This document shows positions 6,753 through 12,673 of a stretch of DNA of 13,461 bases, piece by piece (position 1 is the stretch's first letter; the number at the start of each line of letters is the position of its first letter). Source of the DNA: QQUD01 sp039029915 (GTDB taxonomy: Bacteria; Chloroflexota; Anaerolineae; Promineifilales; Promineifilaceae); contig JBCCFD010000201.1 of assembly GCA_039029915.1 (NCBI GenBank), forward strand, positions 1 through 13,461, written 5' to 3'. The notes beneath the pieces are model-generated. The model was not told the origin of the DNA and did no database searches. It saw only the letters and a list, made by a program, of their open reading frames with translations. The position numbers were made by a program, and so were the translations under genes.

Positions 6753-7712
6753 ATGAAAATCGTAGTAAATGGCTCAGTTGCCTTCGATTACCTTATGTCT
6801 TTTCCTGGGAAATTTAAAGACTCTTTTATTGAGGGGCAACTTGAGAATATAAGTCTCAGTTTTTTAGTTGAATCTATGATTCGTCAGCGAGGTGGTACGG
6901 GGCCAAACATTGCTTATACAATGGCTTTGCTTGGTGGGGATCCGTTAGTGCTAGCTACGGCTGGCCAAGATTTTGGTGAATATCGAGCTTGGTTGGATAG
7001 TCATGGTGTGGATACGTCAGCCATTATCGATATCGAGGATGATTACACCGCTTCCTTCTTTGTAAATACCGATCAAGTTCAGAATCAAATCGCAAGTTTT
7101 TATCCCGGTGCAATGGCAAAAGCTAGCATGCTCTCTCTAAAGCAAAACGCACCAGATGCGGAGCTTGTGATTATTTCCCCAAATGACCCGGTCTTAATGC
7201 ATAATTTGGCCGATGAATGTCGTGATAACAACATTCGCTACATTTTTGACCCTAGTCAACAAGCTGCCTTTATGAATGGCGAGCAACTGCTCCACGGATT
7301 AGACGGTTGCTACATTTTGACCGTGAATGAGTATGAAAATCAGCTTATTCAAGAAAAAACCGGTTTAACGCAAGACGAGATACTAGATAAAGTCGGCGGA
7401 CTATTAATTACAAAAGCTGAAAAAGGGTCGCAATTGATTCTGGAAGGGGAAAGCTATGAGTTTCCGATATTCCCCCCCGAAAAGATTGTTGAACCAACTG
7501 GGGCTGGAGATGCGTTCCGAGGTGGCTTGTTGCGATCGATGCAGTTGGGCTTGTCTTGGGAGCTTGCTGGGCGTGTGGGTGCTTTGGCGGCCACGTACGT
7601 GTTAGAACAAGTTGGTCCCCAAAGCCATCACTTTACACCAGCTTCATTTGTAGACCGTTTTCGTAAGCATGAAGATGATAATGGCGCTTTAGATATCTTG
7701 TTGGCGTCATAA
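6753..7712 (+). CDS. adoK: Adenosine kinase (PfkB/ribokinase family, mycobacterial AdoK type)
   Basis: Phosphorylates adenosine to AMP with ATP in the cytoplasm. It matches, from memory, the AdoK subgroup known from Mycobacterium tuberculosis: opening VNGSVAFDYLMSFPGKF, LENISLSFLVESM (30-42), RGGTGPNIAY (46-55), QIASFYPGAM (112-121), FDPSQQ (165-170), VNEYE (191-195), and the PfkB signature EPTGAGDAFRGG with anion-hole GAGD and catalytic Asp253. Length 319 is usual. AGGATGG lies just upstream of the ATG at 6753. The next gene is ahcY, whose product releases adenosine, and removing adenosine keeps that reversible enzyme running toward hydrolysis; this supports adenosine over another sugar substrate. 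The final base of its stop codon begins a long inverted repeat. Confidence 0.85.
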   Translation: MKIVVNGSVAFDYLMSFPGKFKDSFIEGQLENISLSFLVESMIRQRGGTGPNIAYTMALLGGDPLVLATAGQDFGEYRAWLDSHGVDTSAIIDIEDDYTASFFVNTDQVQNQIASFYPGAMAKASMLSLKQNAPDAELVIISPNDPVLMHNLADECRDNNIRYIFDPSQQAAFMNGEQLLHGLDGCYILTVNEYENQLIQEKTGLTQDEILDKVGGLLITKAEKGSQLILEGESYEFPIFPPEKIVEPTGAGDAFRGGLLRSMQLGLSWELAGRVGALAATYVLEQVGPQSHHFTPASFVDRFRKHEDDNGALDILLAS

Positions 7713-7823
7713 GTAAACTGCAGCATTTTTCGGAATAGATACTAACTGATGCAGTTTACTACTTTGTTACCAAATTTTTTTAAATGCTATTCCTCTAAAA
7801 ATATTTTTATGTGTAACGAAGTA
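7712..7823 (+). promoter_or_regulatory. Structured spacer between adoK and ahcY: two hairpins with complementary loops, candidate cis-acting RNA
   Basis: Three long pairings are visible. S1: AGTAAACTGCA (7712-7722) with TGCAGTTTACT (7750-7760), perfect 11 bp. S3: TACTTTGTTAC (7760-7770) with GTAACGAAGTA (7813-7823), 11 bp with one G-U. S2: ATTTTT plus GGAATAG in the S1 loop (7725-7730, 7732-7738) with CTATTCC plus AAAAAT in the S3 loop (7787-7793, 7797-7802), 13 pairs with a 1/3-base internal loop. S1 and S3 are adjacent, and S2 joins their loops or replaces them. The setting upstream of ahcY is one where SAH riboswitches occur in other bacteria, but I do not see the GC-rich conserved core of that class. 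It could instead be a decayed small mobile element. Confidence 0.4.
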
Positions 7824-7837
7824 TTTATATACAAAGA

Positions 7838-7887
7838 AGAAAAGAAAGCTGAAACCAGCAATTTGATTCTTGAAATCTTTCTTTTCT
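7838..7887 (+). repeat. Perfect 11-bp inverted repeat enclosing two small hairpins, ahcY leader
   Basis: AGAAAAGAAAG (7838-7848) pairs perfectly with CTTTCTTTTCT (7877-7887). Between the arms are CTG-AAAC-CAG (7849-7858) and ATTT...AAAT (7861-7864 with 7873-7876), giving a possible three-way junction. The arms are purine/pyrimidine-biased, which raises the chance of coincidence. No T-run follows, so it is not a standard terminator. Confidence 0.4.
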
Positions 7888-7961
7888 CACCTTAATAGTT
7901 TCTGTAACATATTATGGGTATCGTTGTCCAGATTTTTGATTCCCAAGGAGAGTTGTTTTAA

Positions 7962-9221
7962 ATGGAATATGATATTAAAAATACAGATTTAGCTCCAGGT
8001 GGCCGTTTACGGATTGAGTGGGCTGAACAAGAAATGCCTGTTTTAAGAGGCGTATTGGCAAATTTCAAAGAAGAACGGCCGTTTGCTGGCATTCGCGTCA
8101 GTGGTTGTATGCACGTTACCACCGAAACGGCGAACTTGATGGTTGCCCTTCAAGCTGGTGGGGCTGATGTGATGCTTTGCGCAAGCAACCCGCTGAGCAC
8201 CCAAGATGATGTTGCTGCCTCGCTCGTATCTCACTTTGAGATTCCAGTTTTTGCTGTTAAAGGCGAAGATGACGAGACATACTTTAATCACATCCAAGCC
8301 GTTATTGACCACAAACCACACGTAATTATGGATGATGGTTCTGACGTTACCTCAACCATCCACAAATCACGTCGTGACGCCATGAAAGACATTATTGGTG
8401 GCACTGAAGAAACCACGACCGGTATTATTCGCTTAAAAGCGATGGCAGCTGATGGTGCTTTGGAATTCCCAATGATGGCTGTAAATGATGCTTTGACAAA
8501 ACATCTGTTTGACAACCGTTATGGTACGGGTCAATCAACAATGGATGGTATCATCCGCGCCACGAACTATCTGGTAGCTGGTAAAACAGTCGTTGTGGCT
8601 GGCTATGGCTGGTGCAGCCGCGGTATCGCGATGCGTGCTGCTGGCTTAGGCGGTAATGTGGTTGTGACGGAAGTTGATCCGTTAAAGGCACTAGAGGCAA
8701 TCATGGATGGCTTCCGCGTGATGAAAATGATCGATGCCGCACCAATCGGTGATATCTTCGTGAGCGCAACTGGTGACATGCACGTCATGGATCGCCATCA
8801 CTTTGAAGTCATGAAAGATGGGGCTTTGATGGCGAACTCAGGTCACTTTGATATTGAGATCAATAAAGCGGCACTATTCGATATGGCTGCTGGTGAACCT
8901 CGCTTAGTACGGCCGTTTGTTGAACAGTTCACGATGAAAGACGGCCGTAAGCTCAATCTTTTGGGTGAAGGTCGGCTCATCAACTTAGCGGCTGCTGAAG
9001 GCCATCCCTCAGCCGTAATGGACATGAGTTTTGCTGGACAAGCTTTGGCTGCAAAATACCTCGTTGATAACAAAGAAACGCTTGATGCAGGGGTGCACAC
9101 CTTGCCATATGAAGTTGATCAAGAAATTGCTTCAATCAAGCTTCGCGCTATGGGTATTGAAATTGACACCCTAACCGAAGAACAAATTAAATACCTCAAC
9201 TCTTGGGAAGAAGGAACATAA
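7962..9221 (+). CDS. ahcY: S-adenosylhomocysteinase
   Basis: NAD-dependent cytoplasmic enzyme that reversibly splits S-adenosyl-L-homocysteine into adenosine and homocysteine, relieving product inhibition of methyltransferases. Visible are GCMHVTTETANL (48-59), the substrate region MDDGSD (123-128), GGTEETTTG (146-154), the KxxxDN stretch at K180/D184/N185, the Rossmann motif AGYGWCSRG (213-221) with the acidic residue E236 in TEVDP, and NSGHFDIEI (292-300). At 419 residues it lacks the insert and the Tyr-Arg-Tyr tail of the larger bacterial/eukaryotic enzymes and ends YLNSWEEGT, as in the archaeal/Thermotoga type. AAGGAG (7945-7950) precedes the ATG by 11 bases. It follows adoK after a highly structured spacer that may control it. 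Two ACGGCCGT palindromes fall close together near its end, at 8909 and 8941. Confidence 0.95.
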   Translation: MEYDIKNTDLAPGGRLRIEWAEQEMPVLRGVLANFKEERPFAGIRVSGCMHVTTETANLMVALQAGGADVMLCASNPLSTQDDVAASLVSHFEIPVFAVKGEDDETYFNHIQAVIDHKPHVIMDDGSDVTSTIHKSRRDAMKDIIGGTEETTTGIIRLKAMAADGALEFPMMAVNDALTKHLFDNRYGTGQSTMDGIIRATNYLVAGKTVVVAGYGWCSRGIAMRAAGLGGNVVVTEVDPLKALEAIMDGFRVMKMIDAAPIGDIFVSATGDMHVMDRHHFEVMKDGALMANSGHFDIEINKAALFDMAAGEPRLVRPFVEQFTMKDGRKLNLLGEGRLINLAAAEGHPSAVMDMSFAGQALAAKYLVDNKETLDAGVHTLPYEVDQEIASIKLRAMGIEIDTLTEEQIKYLNSWEEGT

Positions 9222-9249
9222 GCTGTTCGTCTAAACAAAGTTGTTAAAA

Positions 9250-9302
9250 AGTAATTGGTAATTAGTAATTGGGACTCCCTCCTAATTACCAATTACTAAT
9301 TG
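9250..9302. repeat. Heptamer-repeat cruciform
   Basis: Three in-phase heptamers (TAATTGG, TAATTAG, TAATTGG, 9252-9272), a 9-base spacer (GACTCCCTC), then three in-phase inverted heptamers (CTAATTA, CCAATTA, CTAATTG, 9282-9302). The arms pair perfectly over 16 bp (9250-9265 with 9282-9297) and in a shifted register over 12 bp (9260-9271 with 9290-9301). Such heptamer arrays resemble dispersed intergenic repeats. It fills the gap between ahcY and the PAP2-like gene and could also act as a weak terminator, since four T's follow at 9304-9307. Confidence 0.8.
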
Positions 9303-9311
9303 CTTTTCCTA

Positions 9312-9938
9312 ATGAAATCCCCCTTAGATTTTTCTGCTGAAAACCGAACTGGGCTAGTTAAAATAGCCCGGATTTACTCCAATGTTGTGAGTCCGCCGGT
9401 GATGTTTGCCGTACTGGGTATCGCTTTCGCTTTGAAGGATTTACCTTTTGCTGAAGGGATGGGATGGGCTACTATCTACGGCCTTTTAGTCTCTTTAGCG
9501 CCTATATTGGTTGTTCTTTATTTGCTAAACAAAGGCATTATTAAAGAACTGCACATGAGCGACACCCGAGAACGGCATATTCCGTATATTGGCTCGATCA
9601 TTTTTGCTGGGATTGCTTGGGTTGTCATTTCCCAGTTTCATGGACCCGATCTGCTGCGGTGTTTGGCCATTTTTAACATGATTGAACTTGCTTTGCTGGC
9701 CATAATCAACGTTTTTTGGCTGATAAGTCTGCACTCAACAGGAATCATGGCTAGTTTTATGCTGGTTGGATTGGTTTGGAATTGGGAAATTGCGACACTC
9801 GTTGTGATGCCATTCGTGGTGACTGTTTGTTGGGTAAGGCTGTATTTAAAGCGGCATACTCGTAGCCAAGTGGTGGCTGGACTGGCCTTAGGGGCAATAT
9901 CTGTTCTTTCGTTGACGACGACCGGGTGCTTTGGCTAG
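9312..9938 (+). CDS. PAP2-like integral membrane protein
   Basis: Predicted multi-pass protein (about five or six hydrophobic segments, e.g. 26-42, 54-73, 92-107, 117-138, 143-158, 161-175) related to membrane phosphatidic-acid-phosphatase-type enzymes, which remove phosphate from lipids such as undecaprenyl or phosphatidyl phosphates. Supporting motifs are divergent: SDTRERHIPY (83-92) for the basic first motif, SLHSTG (139-144) for the PSGH motif, and RLYLKRH (176-182, R-x5-H) for the third, followed by QVVAG where the classical motif has an Asp. The final cysteine-containing tail is unremarkable. ATG at 9312 is the likely start; TTG at 9300 lies inside the repeat. Neither has a Shine-Dalgarno. 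Activity is uncertain because of the motif divergence. Confidence 0.6.
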   Translation: MKSPLDFSAENRTGLVKIARIYSNVVSPPVMFAVLGIAFALKDLPFAEGMGWATIYGLLVSLAPILVVLYLLNKGIIKELHMSDTRERHIPYIGSIIFAGIAWVVISQFHGPDLLRCLAIFNMIELALLAIINVFWLISLHSTGIMASFMLVGLVWNWEIATLVVMPFVVTVCWVRLYLKRHTRSQVVAGLALGAISVLSLTTTGCFG

Positions 9939-9942
9939 AGTT

Positions 9943-9963
9943 CTATCAACCGTCATTTGATAG
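9943..9963. terminator. Weak hairpin between converging genes
   Basis: CTATCAA (9943-9949) pairs with TTGATAG (9957-9963) around a 7-base loop just after the PAP2-like gene. No T-run follows on either strand, so the terminator call is tentative. A second 7-bp pair, CTCTGTC (9999-10005) with GACAGAG (10033-10039), lies close to the end of the opposing regulator gene. These are all I can see in the 103-base gap. Confidence 0.25.
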
Positions 9964-10041
9964 ATAGAAACTTAGCAGAAGATTGAAGAAACCTCGGGCT
10001 CTGTCCATTGAGATTTCCACCATTTGATACTTGACAGAGTA

Positions 10042-10728
10042 CTAGGCTTCCTCTGGCACTTTTAGAATGTACCCTTTGCCGCGCACGGTTGTTAAAAAGA
10101 TCGGTTTAGCGGGATTTTCCTCAATAAGTTCGCGGACCCAGCGAATATGTACATCGAGGGTCCTTGTATCCCCTACATAATCTGTGTTCCACACTTTTTG
10201 CATCAATTGCTTTCTTGTCACCACTTGATTGTAGTTTCGAATGAACTCTTCGAGAAGGTGGGCAAGCTTTGGCGTCATGATGCTTTCTCCACTGCCATTG
10301 ACCTCTACTGAACGCTTGTTCCGGTAGTAAGTAATAGCTCCGCATCGCACTATTTCTTCTGTCTCACGGTCAGCGGGGAGCAAGGCATTGATTCGATTAC
10401 GTAATTTTCTTGGGGTAAAAGGTTGTTCGAGGTAAACATCAGCCTCGGCCGTTTCGTCAATGGGTTGATTTGACGGCCGTATATGGATAATGGGTAACGA
10501 TTCATTGGCGGTACGAAGGCGGCGGCAGCTTCTGGCACCGTTTGAGCGCATTGTGGCGGAATTAAAGACCACAATTTGGAATTCCTCCTCTGCAGCCGTT
10601 TGAAGAGCTTGCTGGCCAGTATTCGCAAGCCAAACCCTATAAGCCATGTTTTCTAAAACCGACTCGACAGAACTACCATTTGCTCGCTTCCCCTCAACCA
10701 ATAGAACATTTACCTTTGACTTTTCCAT
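10042..10728 (-). CDS. OmpR-type winged-helix regulator with a degenerate receiver domain
   Basis: Predicted cytoplasmic DNA-binding regulator of 228 residues. The C-terminus is a clear OmpR/PhoB winged helix (about 128-225): MTPKLAHLLEEFIRN, VVTRKQLMQKVW, DTRTLDVHIRWVRELIEENP and the wing TTVRGKGYIL. The N-terminus (1-117) still aligns with a receiver, ending YLEQPFTPRKLRNRI, but key positions are lost: the acidic pair is Glu12-Gly13, the phosphoacceptor Asp is Asn56 (VVFNSA), the switch Thr/Ser is Arg84, and the conserved Lys before Pro is Gln102. It therefore should not be phosphorylated in the usual way, and no histidine kinase is adjacent. ATG at 10728 is chosen over TTG at 10734 because AAAGGA ends 7 bases before it. 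Target unknown; a repeat upstream may be its own site. Confidence 0.88.
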   Translation of the reverse strand: MEKSKVNVLLVEGKRANGSSVESVLENMAYRVWLANTGQQALQTAAEEEFQIVVFNSATMRSNGARSCRRLRTANESLPIIHIRPSNQPIDETAEADVYLEQPFTPRKLRNRINALLPADRETEEIVRCGAITYYRNKRSVEVNGSGESIMTPKLAHLLEEFIRNYNQVVTRKQLMQKVWNTDYVGDTRTLDVHIRWVRELIEENPAKPIFLTTVRGKGYILKVPEEA

Positions 10729-10752
10729 TTTCAATTCCTTTGAGGCTCAGCC

Positions 10753-10780
10753 ATTATAGGGAGATCAAAAGAAGTGGCAA
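10753..10780 (-). promoter_or_regulatory. Promoter of the winged-helix regulator gene
   Basis: On the minus strand TTGCCA (10780-10775), a 16-base spacer and a perfect TATAAT (10758-10753). The predicted start near 10746 gives a leader of about 18 bases containing the Shine-Dalgarno AAAGGA. This is among the best promoter matches in the window. Confidence 0.7.
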
Positions 10781-10804
10781 GGGGAAAAAGGGCAAAATTT
10801 TAGT

Positions 10805-10831
10805 TTGTCTGGTTTTGTCACTCAATTGTCA
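10805..10831. promoter_or_regulatory. Three-fold TTGTCW direct repeat, candidate OmpR/PhoB-type operator
   Basis: TTGTCT (10805-10810), TTGTCA (10815-10820) and TTGTCA (10826-10831) occur as direct repeats 10 and 11 bases apart, one helical turn. This is the arrangement bound head-to-tail by OmpR/PhoB winged-helix dimers, and the hexamer recalls the CTGTCAT unit of the Pho box. The array lies about 25 to 50 bases upstream of the -35 box of the regulator gene, a position suited to activation or autoregulation. Which protein binds is inferred. Confidence 0.5.
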
Positions 10832-10882
10832 TCAATTTAGAAGTTTAAGATTATTTGGAACCGTTTACCGAGCTAACGGCCG

Positions 10883-11659
10883 TTATTCCCGATGATATTG
10901 ACGCACGATGCTATCTAAGGCGTAAATCGTATCCGACATAAACACCATTTCTGAAGTGGATAGCTCCATTTTTTTCATAAGGCGTTTGGCAATTTTATAG
11001 CCTAGGTCGTTGGCATTGTTGATTTCGGCACGTCTCACCAAAAAATCTTCTGCTAATCGAATATCGTCGTCATTGAGTTTGTGAACGGGCCACTGATGTG
11101 CTTCTTGGTCGATTTGGCTTGGGGCACGTATGGCTGGACGCCTCGTTGGGGCGCTGATATTAGCGAGGGTAATATCTTCATTGTCCCTAACTACGAGCGT
11201 GCCGGCCATAATATCACCTAGGCGGCGAGATTTTTCATCGATGAACATCGCAATAATGCCAACACCATAAAAGGCTGGTAGTGAGTCAATCGTTCGCAAT
11301 AAGTTGCGGATTATTGATTCGGATAAAGTGATAGGGGTGCCATCTCGTTTGATCACCCGCAGGCCAGCTGCTCGTTTACCCGGTGAACGGCCGTTCCAGC
11401 TCATCTCAAAGAATATATAGTAGCCCCACAAGATCACGAAAAACATGAAAAGGCCAATAGCGACTAATAGCGTGCTGCTTTCCTCGTTGAAAGGTGAAGC
11501 GATTGCAAAAATAACCACCCCTAAGATGGCCAAAATTCCGCCTATAATGGCTGAATCAACAATACCGGCAATAAACCGTGACCCTATGCCAACCACTTCA
11601 TACCCGAAGGCGACGTTTTCAGGGGTTTCGATGTTTAAAAATTCATCAGTCGATGTCAC
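10883..11659 (-). CDS. RDD family membrane protein
   Basis: Integral membrane protein of 258 residues with an RDD domain (about 18-160): RFIAGIVDSAI carrying the first Arg (R28) and Asp (D35), hydrophobic segments around 36-58 and 64-84, the conserved WNGRSPGKRAAGLRVI loop, then RNLLRTIDSLPAFYGVGIIAMFI and RRLGDIMAGTLVV. The last 80 or so residues are soluble and of unknown role. Molecular function of most RDD proteins is unknown; some have been linked to ion transport. The GTG start at 11659 is supported by AAGGAG 5 bases upstream. It is divergent from a SpoIIM-like gene; this pairing recurs in many bacteria, often near MoxR/DUF58 genes not present here. An AACGGCCGTT palindrome overlaps its stop codon. 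Confidence 0.85.
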   Translation of the reverse strand: MTSTDEFLNIETPENVAFGYEVVGIGSRFIAGIVDSAIIGGILAILGVVIFAIASPFNEESSTLLVAIGLFMFFVILWGYYIFFEMSWNGRSPGKRAAGLRVIKRDGTPITLSESIIRNLLRTIDSLPAFYGVGIIAMFIDEKSRRLGDIMAGTLVVRDNEDITLANISAPTRRPAIRAPSQIDQEAHQWPVHKLNDDDIRLAEDFLVRRAEINNANDLGYKIAKRLMKKMELSTSEMVFMSDTIYALDSIVRQYHRE

Positions 11660-11668
11660 AGTTGCTCC

Positions 11669-11698
11669 TTGTCAAGTTAAACAGCTTTCGTTTATGAT
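11669..11698 (+). promoter_or_regulatory. Promoter of the SpoIIM-like gene, predicted leaderless
   Basis: TTGTCA (11669-11674), an 18-base spacer and TATGAT (11693-11698); the GTG start codon begins 7 bases after the -10 box, where transcription should start. No Shine-Dalgarno is present, so a leaderless mRNA is the simplest reading. The -35 box touches the Shine-Dalgarno of the divergent RDD gene. Confidence 0.55.
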
Positions 11699-11704
11699 GA
11701 GATA

Positions 11705-12673
11705 GTGAATATCAAAAAATTCGTTGAATCTCGGCAGCATGATTGGAAGATTTTGACCCAGTTGCTTGATAAATCTCAAAGGAATATTGAACACCTATCT
11801 CCTGAAGAAGTCAAGCATATGGGCGTATTATATCGAGCGGTGACGTCCGACTTAGCATTGGCCCAACGAGATTTCCCTCGGGAGCGAATGACGCTTTATT
11901 TAAACCAGCTTGTGGCAAGAGGGCACGCCATCCTGTACCAATCGGAGCCACTGGCGATCAAACGGCTTATAAATTATGTGAGTCGAGGCTTTCCCCAGAC
12001 ATTTCGAGCCACGTGGCCTTTCTTTTTGATCTCGTTTTTACTTTTCATGGTGCCAGCTTTAATTACCGGTTTTTTAATGTCATCAGAGCCGGAGCATGCT
12101 TATTGGCTCATGCCCGCCCAAGCGGAGCAGCTGATCCCAATCTTAGAAGAAAGCGAACTGTGGATTGATGTGGCACCTAATGAACGGCCGATTTTTTCAT
12201 CCTTCATTATGACTAATAATATTCGTGTAGCCATTCTGGCCTTTGCTGGTGGAGCAGCAGCTGGCTTGTTTGCCTTATTTGTTTTGGTAAACAATGGATT
12301 GGTTATTGGGGGCACCTTTGGCCTTGCGGGTGCATACGAACTTGGGTTTGATCTGTTTACGTTTGCAATCGGTCACGGTGTGATTGAGCTAACAACCATT
12401 TTCATTGCCGGTGCTGCTGGTTTGCAATTAGGGTGGGGCATTATCAATCCTGGATTACTCAACCGACGGGACTCTATGGTCTTGTCTGCTCAGGTGGCCA
12501 TGAAGCTTATCGTCGGGTGTATCCCGTTGCTTGTGATTGCAGGGCTGATCGAAGGGTTTATCTCCCCTAATGATGCAATCCCCGTTGTGGTGAAGTGGCT
12601 GGTTGGGATTGTTACAGGCATCATGCTTTACAGCTATTTACTGCTAGCGGGCAGGGGGACACCCAAAAATTAG
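11705..12673 (+). CDS. SpoIIM/DUF95-like membrane protein
   Basis: Integral membrane protein of 322 residues in the stage II sporulation protein M superfamily. A soluble helical N-terminus (1-100; FVESRQHDWKILTQLLDK) leads into about six membrane segments (near 103-124, 172-196, 198-222, 228-248, 263-285, 293-315). The family hallmark GHGVIELTTIFIAGAAGLQLG (223-243) is intact. In Bacillus SpoIIM is part of the DMP complex of engulfment; in non-sporulating bacteria this family commonly sits beside an RDD gene, as here, and its role is not established. The start is GTG at 11705, directly at the predicted transcription start. The stop shares 4 bases with the stop of malQ on the other strand, so there is no room for a terminator. 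No other sporulation gene is seen. Confidence 0.85.
   Translation: MNIKKFVESRQHDWKILTQLLDKSQRNIEHLSPEEVKHMGVLYRAVTSDLALAQRDFPRERMTLYLNQLVARGHAILYQSEPLAIKRLINYVSRGFPQTFRATWPFFLISFLLFMVPALITGFLMSSEPEHAYWLMPAQAEQLIPILEESELWIDVAPNERPIFSSFIMTNNIRVAILAFAGGAAAGLFALFVLVNNGLVIGGTFGLAGAYELGFDLFTFAIGHGVIELTTIFIAGAAGLQLGWGIINPGLLNRRDSMVLSAQVAMKLIVGCIPLLVIAGLIEGFISPNDAIPVVVKWLVGIVTGIMLYSYLLLAGRGTPKN

Noticed and set aside
7712..7961. Known SAH riboswitch upstream of ahcY
   Set aside because: The location is right, but I do not see the GC-rich conserved core of that class; the region is AT-rich and its pairings differ. Reported instead as an unclassified structured spacer.
9252..9302. CRISPR-like array
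   Set aside because: Units are 7 bases, contiguous and arranged as an inverted pair, with no spacers and no cas genes.
10732..10734. TTG start for the winged-helix regulator
   Set aside because: It would touch the Shine-Dalgarno; ATG at 10728 has AAAGGA at the proper 7-base distance.
10861..10879. Terminator for the RDD gene (CCGTT / AACGG hairpin)
   Set aside because: Five-base stem with no T-run on the minus strand; partly an accident of the ACGGCCGT palindrome.
11670..11675. Perfect TTGACA on the minus strand as -35 box for the RDD gene
   Set aside because: It overlaps the gene's Shine-Dalgarno, so any start from it would fall inside the coding region.
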